The notes: generated by a model from the sequence alone, not told the origin. A stretch of 64,000 nt of DNA from Balanoglossus misakiensis (GCA_040954595.2 CM082584.2:3720001-3784000); one strand, 5' to 3'; counted from the first letter of the stretch, positions 1-11,400 are shown. Numbers and translations are program-made.

Positions 1-1080
1 TAATTCTAGCTATATTGAAAAGTCTTGTTACGAATACGGCGCTTGTTCTACCCACATTTGCCAGTGCGTCACATCAATCATACGCTTCTGGTAAACAAGC
101 CTTCAATTAGGGCCAGGGGAGTGGTCTAAGATTAGACGGTTTGTCGATCAACAGTAGTTTGCATGAGCAGTCATCATTTTCTGCGAGTGTTAATTCCGAT
201 AATCGAACTTTCCTGCAAAGCCATCAGTGCTGGACTGTCAGCCATTGTCATTCAGTGACACTCCTGATAGTGTTAATTAGGCTTTAGACCTCCCTGGGTG
301 AAAGCATTGGGTGCGTGAATGACTTCTGCAGACGTGTGTGAATTCTCCACAATATAAAGCGCTTATTGGGAGTGTGGGAGACTGTATGCACATACATCAT
401 ATTGGAACAGTCAACATAAGCTCGTACTGAGTCGTACACGTATTACTATTAGATTTCGTGAATGTAGAAATATTTGCAAATTCATGAGTGTGCTGCCTGA
501 ATACGTCGTGACAATTGTCATGTGCAACTGAAATCACGTGGTATGAAACAGAGAAAATGAATTAACCTCGTGATTATATTAACAATGAATTTCGCCATTT
601 TCAATCTACCAATGAATAATGTGTAGTTGTGATTTATTATTCCGACATGAGCAAATATTCATTGGCACTGTGAATTCAAAATTCGCCAGCCACAATTTCT
701 AGATGATAATGGCTGCATGAGAACGCATGGGTGGCAATGGCATCGAAGAATATGAATGGCGCATATTTTACACAGTAGTCACTTTATTTAAATATCAGAC
801 CCCCCCCCCCCCACACACACACACACAGTACAAAATACACCTTTTGTATGAGACAATCAGCCATGAAGAGGGGGATGGTAAATAATGATGACACATGACA
901 TCGAGGAAAATGAATGGCGCAAAACAGTCGTCACCTTTTTTAAATGATAGACCCTCGACACAGTCCCAAAGACGCTATTTATATGAGACAATCAGTCAAT
1001 TTCTCTATCCTTCTCACCCATGTCACGAAGTTAATTTTAATTTCATTTTTAGTTGACCACTGACAAAGCAAAGGGGGTTG
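1..1080. other. Intergenic DNA downstream of H2B, no gene seen
   Basis: I find no convincing coding exon here. It holds a diverged direct repeat: the segment around 735-815 (ATGAATGGCGCA followed by a TCACTTTATTTAAAT-like stretch and GACC) recurs around 900-955. The first copy ends in a C-tract followed by a CA microsatellite at about 800-828. The rest looks like ordinary AT-rich intergenic DNA. Confidence 0.6.
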
Positions 1081-1115
1081 AAGATATCGATAGTTCTCTT
1101 TTTGAAGGATGTGGT

Positions 1116-1131
1116 GGCCCTGAAAAGGGCC
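1116..1131 (-). terminator. Histone mRNA 3' stem-loop of H2B
   Basis: Read on the minus strand, GGCCCTTTTCAGGGCC is a perfect 6 bp stem with a 4 nt loop, flanked by an A-rich 5' side and ACCACA on the 3' side. This is the canonical element bound by SLBP in replication-dependent histone mRNAs. A purine-rich CAAAAAGAGA tract about 20 nt further downstream fits the histone downstream element bound by U7 snRNA. It lies 30 nt after the H2B stop, so the H2B copy looks functional and non-polyadenylated. Confidence 0.93.
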
Positions 1132-1160
1132 GTTTTGTATGTGTATGCTGAGCATACGAT

Positions 1161-1526
1161 TTACTTGGAACTGGTGTATTTAGTGACGGCTTTGGTGCCC
1201 TCACTGACGGCGTGCTTGGCAAGTTCACCGGGCAGCAAGAGACGGACAGCGGTCTGGATTTCCCTGCTGGTGATGGTGGAACGCTTGTTGTATTGGGCCA
1301 AGCGAGAGGCTTCAGCGGCGATACGCTCGAAGATGTCGTTGACAAAGCTGTTCATGATTGACATGGCTTTGGAGGAGACACCAGTATCGGGGTGGACCTG
1401 TTTCAGGACCTTGTAGATGTAGATACCATAACTTTCCTTCCTGCGTCTCTTTCTCTTTTTGTCACCAGTACGTGTGGCTTTTGGCTGACCGGCCTTTTTA
1501 GCTGCTTTACCGCTTGATTTCGGCAT
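1161..1526 (-). CDS. Histone H2B
   Basis: This is an intact 121-residue core histone H2B, a nucleosome subunit that pairs with H2A. The start [11 protein letters not shown] is chosen because the upstream in-frame ATG adds an un-histone-like leader. A basic N-terminal tail (about 1-33) is followed by the histone fold, with the near-invariant [29 protein letters not shown] and [20 protein letters not shown] segments, and the C-terminal TKYTSSK that carries the ubiquitinated lysine. It is intronless, ends in a histone stem-loop and has an octamer plus TATA upstream, as expected for a replication-dependent gene. It is divergently transcribed from a truncated H2A. Nothing looks broken. Confidence 0.98.
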   Translation of the reverse strand: MPKSSGKAAKKAGQPKATRTGDKKRKRRRKESYGIYIYKVLKQVHPDTGVSSKAMSIMNSFVNDIFERIAAEASRLAQYNKRSTITSREIQTAVRLLLPGELAKHAVSEGTKAVTKYTSSK

Positions 1527-1843
1527 GGTGAACGATGGTGCAAAGTTTGGAATGCCAAATTGGTGACATTTACACAATATTTATATGCGAACAAATGCAA
1601 ATGAAGGACTCTGGATGCAAGGCGCGAAATCCGACGAACGTGATTGCAGCCAAAGTGTAAATGGAAAAGGCAATAGGCATATTAATTAAACATCCTATTG
1701 CTATCGTATCATTATCATCACAATAAGTGGAGATTTCATTCTGATTGGTTGGTGTTATTAGACTAGGATCCAAATAAACTGTATATAAGCTGTGAAAGTC
1801 GGTGAAAATCAACCTTTCTCATAAATATATACTAAACTAGAAA
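1527..1843. promoter_or_regulatory. Bidirectional H2B/H2A promoter
   Basis: This 317 bp interval separates divergent H2B and H2A starts. On the minus strand an octamer ATTTGCAT lies at 1595-1602, about 10 bp upstream of TATAAATA at 1578-1585. That is the classic H2B arrangement, with the octamer bound by OCT1. On the plus strand TATATAAG at 1782-1789 lies about 55 bp before the H2A ATG, and an inverted CCAAT box (ATTGG) sits at 1743-1747. The arrangement is typical of metazoan H2A/H2B pairs. Confidence 0.8.
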
Positions 1844-2014
1844 ATGTCTGGACGCGGTAAAGGAGGCAAAGCTAAGGGTAAGGCCAAGAGCCGATCCAGC
1901 CGTGCTGGTCTGCAATTCCCCGTGGGTCGTGTGCACCGTTTCTTGCGCAAGGGCAACTACGCTCAGCGTGTCGGTGCTGGTGCTCCAGTCTACTTGGCTG
2001 CAGTGAAGGATTAA
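1844..2014 (+). pseudogene. Histone H2A, truncated at the array breakpoint
   Basis: The first 54 codons are a clean H2A N-terminus ([20 protein letters not shown], then the [12 protein letters not shown] and GAPVYLAAV segments of the histone fold). After codon 54 (base 2005) the sequence changes abruptly to AAGGATTAATGCTCTG, the start of repeat unit 1, and the frame stops two codons later. The rest of the histone fold, the acidic patch and the 3' stem-loop are missing. The promoter and remaining codons are intact, so the break looks recent relative to the histone sequence. The product could not fold as H2A. Confidence 0.95.
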
Positions 2015-2715
2015 TGCTCTGTGTTTACCATAGGCAAATAGTGTCTCAATTTCTTTCGTGTGTGAACCTGGTAACACTCTGTGTCCGGCGTTCAATTTGT
2101 GTCGACCAGCATGAAGCAACACAAGTCGATCAAGAAACCGTTGCTGAACGATGCCGCTACTGTCCCCTCAAAAATGAACTTGTAAATACGATATGGGCAG
2201 ATAAAGATTTGTGCTCAATCTCACCCCGAGACCAGAAATTATTATTTTGCGTACTAAACATTTGAATTAGAATAACTGCTCGTCGATTATCGTTCAGTTG
2301 CAACTGGAGTAGGATGAACAATGAAGTTGGTAGGGGACTACTCAGATAGACGCAAATTACTCTCCGTGGACATCTGCTGGTAGACAGATATTTCAGTCTA
2401 ATTGTGTTAGAGTTGTGTCAGACAGATTCCGTGGGCAATTACATGTATGCTGGTAGACACATGTTCCAATCACCTAATTGTGTCAGATATGCTGCAGGAT
2501 AATTCTGGGAGTGGCCCATTCCTGACCATTTTCGTGAGTGTAGCGCCGGCAGCGTTAGTTTATTGTTAATTAATTCTAGCGATATTTTGGCTCCCCAGGA
2601 CGAGTCCTTCTCTATATACCTTCAACGGCATTGCGACTGTCAGATTATCGGCCGATTTATCGCCAGCAAAGTAAACAGCTGTTGTCAACGACCATCACAA
2701 AGTCACTTTCCTTGA

Positions 2716-2845
2716 ATGACATCAGCTATGCAAAGTTTCCACCCCATTACTTCACAGGGCACGAATGCTGACTTTCGTGGTCGACACGCGCCTGTGCCGT
2801 GGTTCCGAAAAATGAACGGATGTGAACGTATGCACGACATTTTAT
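2716..2845 (+). pseudogene. 5' fragment of HXXXD acyltransferase gene (unit 1)
   Basis: The ATG at 2716 and the next ~43 codons match the N-terminus of the two full genes at 40287 and 45850 almost residue for residue (MTSAMQSFHPITSQG onward, through GCERMHDIL). At about 2845 the match ends and the reading continues into GGTTTCCACCCAATATTTC-like sequence, which in unit 3 lies 3' of the gene at 44186. The fragment therefore comes from an internal deletion of about 3.8 kb that removed the catalytic part and the 3' flank. Its upstream region is still present. It should be non-functional. Confidence 0.85.
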
Positions 2846-2893
2846 TTGATTTCCACCCAATATTTCTTGTTCTAAATACATAGAACATATTGC

Positions 2894-4330
2894 TTAAGAT
2901 GGGTCCCCCGGATCTTTTTGCCCGTTGCTATGGGCCTTTGCAGGACATTACACCCCGATTTGGATTAAGCCGTTTTCAGAGTCTAACAAGGGGCAGGTAA
3001 CTACCGTACTTGCCCGGGTAAGAGCCCCGGGTGCTGCGCCCACAAATTAACGAAAAAACAGGGGGGGGGGGGGGGCTTTAGCCCGGACGCAACCTCGACA
3101 TTTATGCAAATGAGGGCCTAGGGACACGAGGAAGGGGTGAATAATGATGCAAATAACATGGCAAAACATTTCACGGTCAAACAATGTATTTATTAAATAA
3201 TAAAAAGTTTTTTTTTTCCCATAAATGAAATACAGAAAACATATTACAGTCGCCGCCGTTTAATCGGGACACCAAGGGCGCAGACAAAACATCCCGTTTA
3301 ACCGGATATTTGTAAATGGTCGATCCCACCCATGCATTTAATACTTAGACGTCGACGGACGGACGCACGTAAATACATCTATCTTAATCGTGGCAATCAT
3401 GCCTTTCTCTACCGGAATTTTTGAGTGGTTCATTCTCCGAGTCCAAGTCGGGATCTTCCAATTTTGGGTGTTTCGCGTCGAGGACAGACTGAAGCAGCTC
3501 CACGCGGTCGCTTTGGAAAGCTCCCCGGTGACCTCATAGGTGACCTCATACGCGGCAGCGCGTCCATCTACGTGATCGTTGAATTCGAGGCACGGTCCCG
3601 AGGGACCTGTCTGAGGTCATGTTTTCTAGAGCGGCTAGTTGAAAATCTGCACGATTGTGAGCGCGGGCCCCCTGACGCCATTGATATGCAAATTAGCTAG
3701 GTCAAATTTCAAAAGCCTAAGGCTTTTTATTCCGTGACCTCAAAAACGAACTTGATACGTATTCATTAGTTGCTTGAACCAGGGAAGATCGTGACGGATT
3801 TTGTTTTCGAATATTATCGTTGTATCCCACGATTTCAGCATACCCGTACCACACCTGAAAAAGTCATCGATTTTGGGTGTTTTTGGACGCACTCTTCCAC
3901 CGGTATCGCTTCTTAGCAAGACGAAAACCGAAAAAACGATCCGTCACACTGTGCGGAAGTGCGTTCTCAACAAGCAGGTCAAATTTGACTGGCGTACGTG
4001 GCCTATGAAAAAAGCCTTAGGGATTTTCGTGAACGGTACAAAATCTCTGTGTACAAAACATTGGATTTTTAGCGTTCGATCCAGTTACTGTGGTTACAGG
4101 ACGCGCACGCTATCGCTGACCGCTGCTTTGCCGTATTAGCGTGGCGGCCTATGGCCGGGCGGTAGCTGCCGTAAACATACTCGGACAGGGTGTGTGCACA
4201 CAATCGTGTGTATTTTTAACTAGTTACAAGCCCCTTGTCGGACGTTCATAACGGTTTCGATCAAAATTGAGTGTAGTGTCCTATAAAGGCCCATAGCAAC
4301 GAGCAAAAAGATATGGGGGACCCATCTTAA
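2894..4330. mobile_element. TTAA-flanked inverted-repeat element (unit 1) with nested insertion
   Basis: The ends read TTAA-GATGGGTCCCCC and GGGGGACCCATC-TTAA. The inverted arms extend imperfectly for about 110-130 bp (ATCTTTTTGC, GTTGCTATGGGCCT and onward). TTAA target duplications are known for piggyBac and Kolobok superfamilies. No transposase is encoded, so this is a non-autonomous element. The unit 2 copy is 802 bp; this copy is longer because of a 631 bp insertion at 3004-3634. Confidence 0.75.
3004..3634. mobile_element. 631 bp insertion present only in unit 1
   Basis: Unit 2 reads GGTAACTAGTTGAAAATC without interruption at 18683. Here CTA is duplicated on both sides (3001-3003, 3635-3637) of 631 extra bases. 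The insert contains a pure G tract (about 3061-3075) and a segment near 3248-3310 (CCGTTTAATCGGGACACC and CCCGTTTAACCGGAT) that resembles the end of Tc1/mariner or pogo-like elements. I see no ORF with a recognisable transposase. The three-base duplication is short, so the exact mechanism is uncertain. Confidence 0.6.
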
Positions 4331-4700
4331 TTTAGTGAGCACGCTCTATAACGCAGCACTCCCACTTTTGGTGAGCGTGCGTCGGTGCGCGCGTTGTATG
4401 AAACTTGAAAAATGATGAATGTACCAGTAAATGATTGAAAAATATGTGACTTCAATATCTTTCATAAACGACCGTGTCTGCAATATGCCTTTTACTTTAC
4501 AATATGCCTTTTGCATCAGGTAGCCTATATGTCCACCTGCTGATGAGGTATGGTAAATGCAGTGTTGAAAACGCAATATTAGACTCGCCCTCTTAAAGTG
4601 CATAATTGCAGGGAAAAGTCGAAAATTTCAACTGCCTCTTTTCTGTACAGAATCGTCTCTTTCAGCCCTAAAGATGTGTCGCAGACGCCAAAAATGTGTG

Positions 4701-4844
4701 TTACTTTAACATAACTGCGTGGCGATCAATAATCCTGCCAAACTTCACCGCTTCCTTCAAAATTATGTGCTTTGGTTTCGACTTCTCGAAGGTTTCTGAA
4801 GGCTTCTTGATAAACTGGGCGTGGTATCTTCCTGTATACATTCC
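4701..4844 (-). pseudogene. Candidate terminal exon of an older minus-strand gene (unit 1)
   Basis: On the minus strand a good acceptor (TTTCCACAG) precedes 48 codons beginning GMYTGRYHAQFIKKP and ending in TAA. Its phase 0 start matches the phase 0 donor of the interrupted exon at 5154/16047, so together they would read through. I do not recognise the protein. The unit 2 copy (19756-19899) carries TAG in place of CAG in this stretch. This supports a decaying coding exon, but the call is inferred from splice signals and open frame only. Confidence 0.4.
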
Positions 4845-5153
4845 CTGTGGAAATTAAAGGAAATATAAATGTATTTAAAATTCAGCAACTTTTTCTAAAG
4901 GTATGAAATGTGGCCAAAATCGCCTTGTATAGTGAAATACCACCTTACTTTGTTAATACTTCTGAAAACTAATTTATGATTTCGCTTCATACTTTTCGAG
5001 GCACACCAGGTAATAATACATTAAACCAGCAGTAAAAATAAAAATAAATTCCCATGCCTTGGTCATGATCTAATACCCAAAGCATTTATGAAAGGAATAC
5101 CATCATTTTAAACTTGGTACTTTCCAAATTGAAATTCATTTATTTATATATAC

Positions 5154-5217
5154 CGATAATAGTTCTGGGTCGAGGACCAGAAAGTTATGTGACGTCACAA
5201 GTCGTTTGGCCTTATCA
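5154..5217 (-). pseudogene. 3' half of an exon split by the large transposon (unit 1)
   Basis: Bases 5208-5154 on the minus strand continue in frame from the other half at 16047-15944. Removing the transposon and one target duplication rejoins a 159 bp, 53-codon exon bounded by TATCCTACAG (acceptor) and TTATCG|GTATATA (donor). Bases 5209-5217 are the 9 bp target duplication. The reassembled exon ends in a segment like FLVLDPELLS. I do not recognise the gene with confidence. It is vaguely like the segment ahead of the nuclease domain in DNA2-type proteins, which is a guess. Confidence 0.5.
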
Positions 5218-5551
5218 TAGCTCTGCGTGGTCGGGCTGTGTTGTTACGGCGAGCCCTCCACCCACAGCCCTGCAAAGCTCCATAGACAAAACTGGCGAAA
5301 CTTCGCGGATTTGTATCGGAAGGGTCTCCTTACCAAAAACTGCCGATTTCGAACTCAAAACGTGCGTCGATCTTCGTCACTGGCCTCGAGTACTCCAGTC
5401 GCTAGCAATTTGAGCTAAAATCTGCATGATTGCTTGCGTTAAGGCCCGTTTTCGATGTTTATGCGAGAAGATCCCTAAGAACGCCGCCATTTTGAATCTC
5501 GTTGCCCAACGAGTTTACCCAGGAGCCTTTGCGCGAAAGTTTGCCGAAAAC
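5218..5551 (+). repeat. Left terminal inverted repeat, transposon copy 1
   Basis: It is inversely complementary to 15606-15943 with few mismatches, beginning TAGCTCTGCGTGG and ending in a CGCGAAAGTTTGCCGAAAAC block. The outer 80 bp contains its own internal inverted motif (GGGCTGTG and CACAGCCC around 5233 and 5263), a possible protein-binding hairpin. Several open frames in this segment are artefacts of the repeat. Confidence 0.92.
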
Positions 5552-5775
5552 TTGCCTCAAAACAAAAGAACATCACACAAACAGACACAACTTAAGAAAA
5601 TACATGAAAATAAACTTATTGCGGAACTATTCCGCCATAAACCGATGATCATTTCCCATTTATTTCCAAGTTTCTTTTGCCGATACATAGAAGGGTACTA
5701 ATAACTTTGGTACATGTAAAATAATTAGGTTAGAAGCAGTCTTATCAGAAACAATGCAAGTTCAATCAGTAATGT

Positions 5776-8424
5776 AATCAGCAGAAAAGGTGGACTGAGC
5801 AGGGTGTTAAGGCTGCTTGCATTCTGAAAATGGCAGAGATGACTCGGGAGGAAATAAAAGGTTAATGGATTTATATGCTACAATCAATTTGTTTGATGTT
5901 ACATTCAATGTTTCATTGAAATATTAAATCAGGTACAGATAAATCACAAGGTCATCAATTACCATGCTTAATGTTTAATTACATTTTCATTTTTGATCAC
6001 AGACATCATAGAGGGAAAATATTCTATAGTTTTCACATCCCCTGAATCTTTATGCAGAGAACCCTGGCAGTCCATGCTAAGAAATGATGTTTACAAGAAT
6101 AGATTGGTATTCTTAGCATGTGATGAAGCACATTGTATTATAGAGTGGTGAGTAACAACACTTTGCCTAGCTTTGACAATTGACATAAAGATTTAAAGGA
6201 ACATGTTGCACTTTATTCTGGGTACAATCGCATGGGCAATGGCATCTGGTGTGTACAATGGCATAGCTCGAAAGTCCAACAAACTAGTTGGATAAAGCCT
6301 TGTATCAAGGCTTTACATGTAGCTCAGCCAACTATGTTTACTACCTCAAGATGACAGATTTTTCAAGCAATAAATCACATAAAACACGCTGATTTGTCCT
6401 ACAAATATCACAATTTACACACAAGGCTACTGAGTTTTAATATGAACCTGACAAGTGGTAAGATTTTTTAGTTAATATTCTATTTCAATTTTGCATACCA
6501 TGTATCCAATGGTTAAGGACATAGCTATAAAAGATGTACCATTACACTACAATCTTTGCTTTGGTTTAAGGGGTGATGATTTCAGACCAGAATATAAACA
6601 GGTATCTGTGTTGAGAAGCCTCTTGACATGTCCTCTACTGATTTTGACTGCCACTGCCACTGAAACCATGAGGAAAAAAATCTTGCTCAATTTATTGTTG
6701 GATGACTCAGACGTAAGGACTGTTGCTGTTCTGCCTGACAGGTAAGAGCTTTAAATTGAAGAACATGTCACTATTTGTGTTACCAAAGCAAATTGTGTCT
6801 TTGGCTTATTCTTCTGTACCACACAGAATAAATAACTAAAGAGTCAGCACAAGTACAGCCACTTTACGTTCAATCAACGGGCAATATATCACGGGCCTTA
6901 TCAAGTTTTTTTTGCATACAATCTAAAATGCTTGATTAGCCCACTTGGACTCTTCACAGCTGTGTTATGATGGTACCCTGGGAATGATGCATGTTTCCGC
7001 CCAGGTCGAATATCAAAAAGGCCATCATCTTTGTATTCTTTCACAAACTTTGAAATATCACTTCTGTAGTTTGGTTTTCCACCAGCACTTGTTGATACAC
7101 GTGTCTCAGCAACTTTGTCTTCATATAACTTGTTGATGGCATTGCCCATGCTGCCTCCCATTTGGCTCATTCTTGCAACTTGCGCATCAGTGTACTTGCC
7201 CCTTGACTGTTTTAAAGCTTCTGTGAAAATTTAATGCATGCAAAGTTATGCTGTTAGGCTGTGACATTTCTTCATGTGGCCATAATATGTCTTTCATACA
7301 TTCAGTGATCGTTAAGGGAAAAAATGCGGAAACTCATGAAAAGCTTTGATGTGCAGCTTTAATGATATGAATCACATAACTGTATTTTACATGTAAGATT
7401 TCGACTACTTCTTCCTCATTTTTGAAAGAAATTAATCATAAAATTTCTTCATTTACAGACCAAATATATTTCTTCACTTTAAAAGTGAAATAGGTATGAA
7501 TTTTGATAAAGAACTTGCATGGTACTTTGAACACCTGAGAAGTGAAGGAAAGAAAGCCAAAAAAGCTATAATCTACTGCAGGTCAGTACTAGGCCCTCTT
7601 CATAAAATTATTATCAAACTTCTACTTTTTATTACCAAGAAAGCAATGCACAATTCAGCATGGCCAATCCTTTCCAAGACATGATAGAATAAACTGCTGC
7701 CAGGTATTGATTGACATTTTTATACTTGAAAAAAATATACCTATATTCTATACCATAATAAATATTTTTCCATCATGTCTGCAATATCTCAACATATCAA
7801 TAAATAATCTCTGTATGTGGTAATAAATTTGATTTCAGGACCATCAGAGAAGTAGCAGATGTTTACGAGCATTTTGTTGCTGAGTTAGGAGAAAAGGCTT
7901 GGTGTGGTGAAGCAAAACATGTTGAAAATAGACTTATAGATATGTACCACTCATCTGTGGATGAAGCCACTGAAAGAAGGATTGTTACCATATTCCCCAC
8001 AGAAGCCAGTGTGATCAGATGTCTGGTATCAACGGTGGCATTTGGTATGGGGATTCAAGTCAATGATATTGATATTGTTATTCACTGGGGTGTTAGCAAA
8101 TCAATCCTGTCATACTGGCAAGAAGTTGGGCGGTGTGGAAGGGATGGGAGAAGAGCTGATGCATTTCTGTATGCCACAAAGAAAAGTCTAAATAAACAAA
8201 GGATTAGTGAAGAAGTTATTAAATTTTGTTCGCAACTTCAGAGTCCATCCGATAATTGTGTAAGATATCATGTGTTAAACCATCTTTTTGTTGATGGCAT
8301 GGGCATCCATCAATTAGATAAGCTTAGAAATAGAGAAACATGCAAAGGCCCTCAACCAACAGGCAGCTGTAATTGTTTATTTCAGTCTTGTTGTAGTAAC
8401 TGTAGAAAAAAGTGTTTACAGTAG
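5776..8424 (+). pseudogene. RecQ-like DNA helicase, N-terminally deleted (copy 1)
   Basis: Exons visible by comparison with copy 2 are the 3' part of exon 2 (5776-5860), exon 3 (6003-6147, DEAH box in ACDEAHCI), exon 4 (6571-6741, LTATATETM motif III), exon 5 (7459-7581) and exon 6 (7839-8424). Exon 6 carries FGMGIQVNDI, QEVGRCGRDG motif VI and a Cys-rich RecQ zinc-type tail. A deletion joining AATGT to AATCAGCAG removed exon 1 with the ATG and the Walker A motif, plus the start of exon 2. Without the nucleotide-binding loop it cannot be an active helicase. Exon 6 keeps three codons (ELG in AELGEKAW) that copy 2 lacks. The last intron pair encloses exon 12 of the opposite-strand gene. Confidence 0.88.
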
Positions 8425-11400
8425 TTTAGGAGACAAATTTACACTGATAAAGTCTAGAAATTCTGAATATTAAAGTCCACTCATTAATTGAAGTAAGATT
8501 AGGTGAAAGATATCAATACATGTATGTCATTCATTTTTAAAATTACTGTTCCTTCATGGAGGCGTAAGGCATTCTTTTTCTGCTTTATGTCCCCTTTGGT
8601 GGTAGATGATAATCATTCCATGGCTTCATTCAAGGACAAACTGCATTTTTAGAGTTTATTTCATTATATCCTGTTAATTATTGGTAAAAATAGACTCACC
8701 TTTGAACTCATTATTCAGGAATTCTGTACCCAAATCCATGGCAATATTTTTGCCTGGTCCTCCATGTAAATTAATTGTCCTGTTCCATATAACTTCATTT
8801 GCTAATCTTGGAGGTAACCATCCATGAACACCTGACAACCAATAACATTACTGAATGATCAACTGAGAACTGTTGTAAAGAATATCACATTCAAAAATGC
8901 TCTAACAAAATTCACTGTGGATGATGATGACATTCGCACTCTATAGTTTACACCTGGTGTTTCTTTTCTGTATTCTGTGACTGACATATTCACATAAATC
9001 TGTAAACTGTCTTTAACATGTTCAGGGTATTGTCATAAAAACAACCCTCCTAACTTTGCAGTATCCCTGAATGAAGTTCTACACTGGAAATCTGGTAATC
9101 AAGTTACTTTAACAAAACATCTGTCTGTCACGCTGTTTGATCTTTAATATGCAAGTCCTATTTGTTGAGCTGGCAAGTATTCAGTTTGTATATGGGATGA
9201 TTCAAGGTGTACATGTCTAGCCTGAAATTCAACAGTGTACTATAGCACAGAGCAGTTTGCTGAAACACACATGCATATTTTGTGGACTTTTGCAACGTCA
9301 GCAGGCTGTATGGAGTTGAAACATTGTACATGTAGTTAACAGTTATTAGAAAAATAGTGTACGAAGTTTTACAATTCCAATAGTTATTACCAGTAATGAG
9401 CCTGTGGCCTAGAATCAGGTACTTGTAATGGTTCCTTTGCAAAAAGTTTAACATATCTATCTTCCAATGCTCTATCATTGCAGGGCCATCATTTTCCCTC
9501 GTGGCATCACGTCTGACCAAATCATTTAATCCTCTCCACAGCAGACCACAGGAATAATTGTACAGATGGTCATGATTTTGGTTGTCACATGTATCTGTAT
9601 TGTGCCTTGGAATAGTATTATCTGTGAACCAAAAAAGTAAAACTTAAGTGAAACTGATATGATCTTCCTCATTTAAAAAAAAACTTGTATATTTCTCAAG
9701 ATGGCTTTATACTTACAATATTTTGATCATATTGCATCAAACATAAAAATGTTGCCAAATTTAACTCATTTATTAATATTAAGTACATATTGACACAGTG
9801 GGTGCCCTGCATGTAGAGTTGATGAAATTTACTTCTTAGTTGTGCTCAATCATTGCTAAAAATGTGATTTTTTATGATGTCATTTAAACTTCTGTAGACA
9901 TTTTCAAAATCTAACATTGAATAAAACACTAGTGTGTAAAATTGAAAAGAAATAGCAGACAGGTTACCTCTACATGTGTCAGTACAAAACCATTCCTCAG
10001 GGTCATCTGGTAAGGTATCCTCTGTTAACAGCACACATGGAAGATGGAACCAATCTCCATAACTGCATTCAGCATTGCTGCATTGTATCATCACACCACC
10101 AACATCTGATGAAGAAATGTTATTTTAAAGCTCAACTAGCTGTAGCATTTAGCTAATCAATGCTTGTTACTATCTGTAGGGTCTTTTAGTTTTAAGTCTG
10201 GATGTCAACGGAATGACTTCACTAAACATTTATCAGACAATTTTTTTTCAGTAAAGAAATATATTTCAAATAAAATTGTTAAACTTAATAACATTTTCAG
10301 ATACCTTCTTTACAAATGCAATATCTGTAGTCATCACTGTCATCATCACCATCATCTCTGCCAACTGTGTGAATCTCCCCTCTGTCACCATTGGTACCAT
10401 CTGTCTCATCTATATCATCATGTCTCGACTCTTGGTGTATAAGTTCTTCCAAATCAGTTGTGTTCATCTGTACCCATATTTCTTCGATGACATTATTACA
10501 GATTTTGCTCAGATATTCTGTACGCACCTGTAATGGCTCTTCAAAGACGGAGTCACGCGGTTGACTGTCAAGTGATGACAGCTGTAGTTTTTTCATGGTA
10601 ATCAGGCAAACCAGACCTTCAGTTACAAACTTTAGAAAGTCTGTAACATGATTGAAGCAATCCATTACATTCTGCTTAATTGCTTGATGGTTGAATGCAT
10701 TCTTCGCATGTGCCAATGTTGCTCTGTCTGCTGCACTTCTTGGATCATGGAATTCATCCATTAAATCCTAAAATTTAAATTCACAATATAAAACCAGAAA
10801 AATATGCCAAATTAGCAGTTGTCAGCCCTTTACCAGTCAAAGACTGACAGTCCTTCTTTAAGCCACAGTAGCTGTAACTTTGGACATCTTTGTTGCCCAT
10901 GATGGAAACCAAGTAGAGAATGTACATATGCAGCACAACTAGGATGGAATAGAGAATTGTTATCTGCTATGGGAAGCGAAATGTATGTTTAATCCTTTCG
11001 CTTAGCCTTACATGAAGGGTAAATTAACAGCTTACTTGTAGAAGTAGTCCTCTCTTATGGAATTCTTGCGAGACTGGTTCTAGGCCACGAAGACGTCCCC
11101 TTTCAGTTGTACAGCCGGCTCTTGCTCTCTGAGCATCCACATGTCTTTCAATAGAGAGACCATCTCCCTGGCACATAATGACATGGTACTGTCCATTGGC
11201 AATACCATCAGTGACATCATTAGGTGTATTTATTCTTGGGACATACTTGTGAAGCCAATCGAGAATACTGATTACACCTTGCAGTGATGACGGATTTTCC
11301 TCACAAACTCCAAGATTGACCTGAATTGAATAGAAAGTGGTGAAGTTTATTAAAGTCAATACCTTTGTTTGGGAGACAATGTCAAAGCTATATCACTTGC

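Noticed and set aside
1049-1416. Frames overlapping H2B on either strand
   Set aside because: They are shadows of the H2B coding sequence in other frames.
5114-5701. Frames of 91-99 codons at the left TIR, and their mirror at 15739-16053
   Set aside because: The same peptides appear at both transposon ends because they translate the inverted repeat. Codon content shows no gene.
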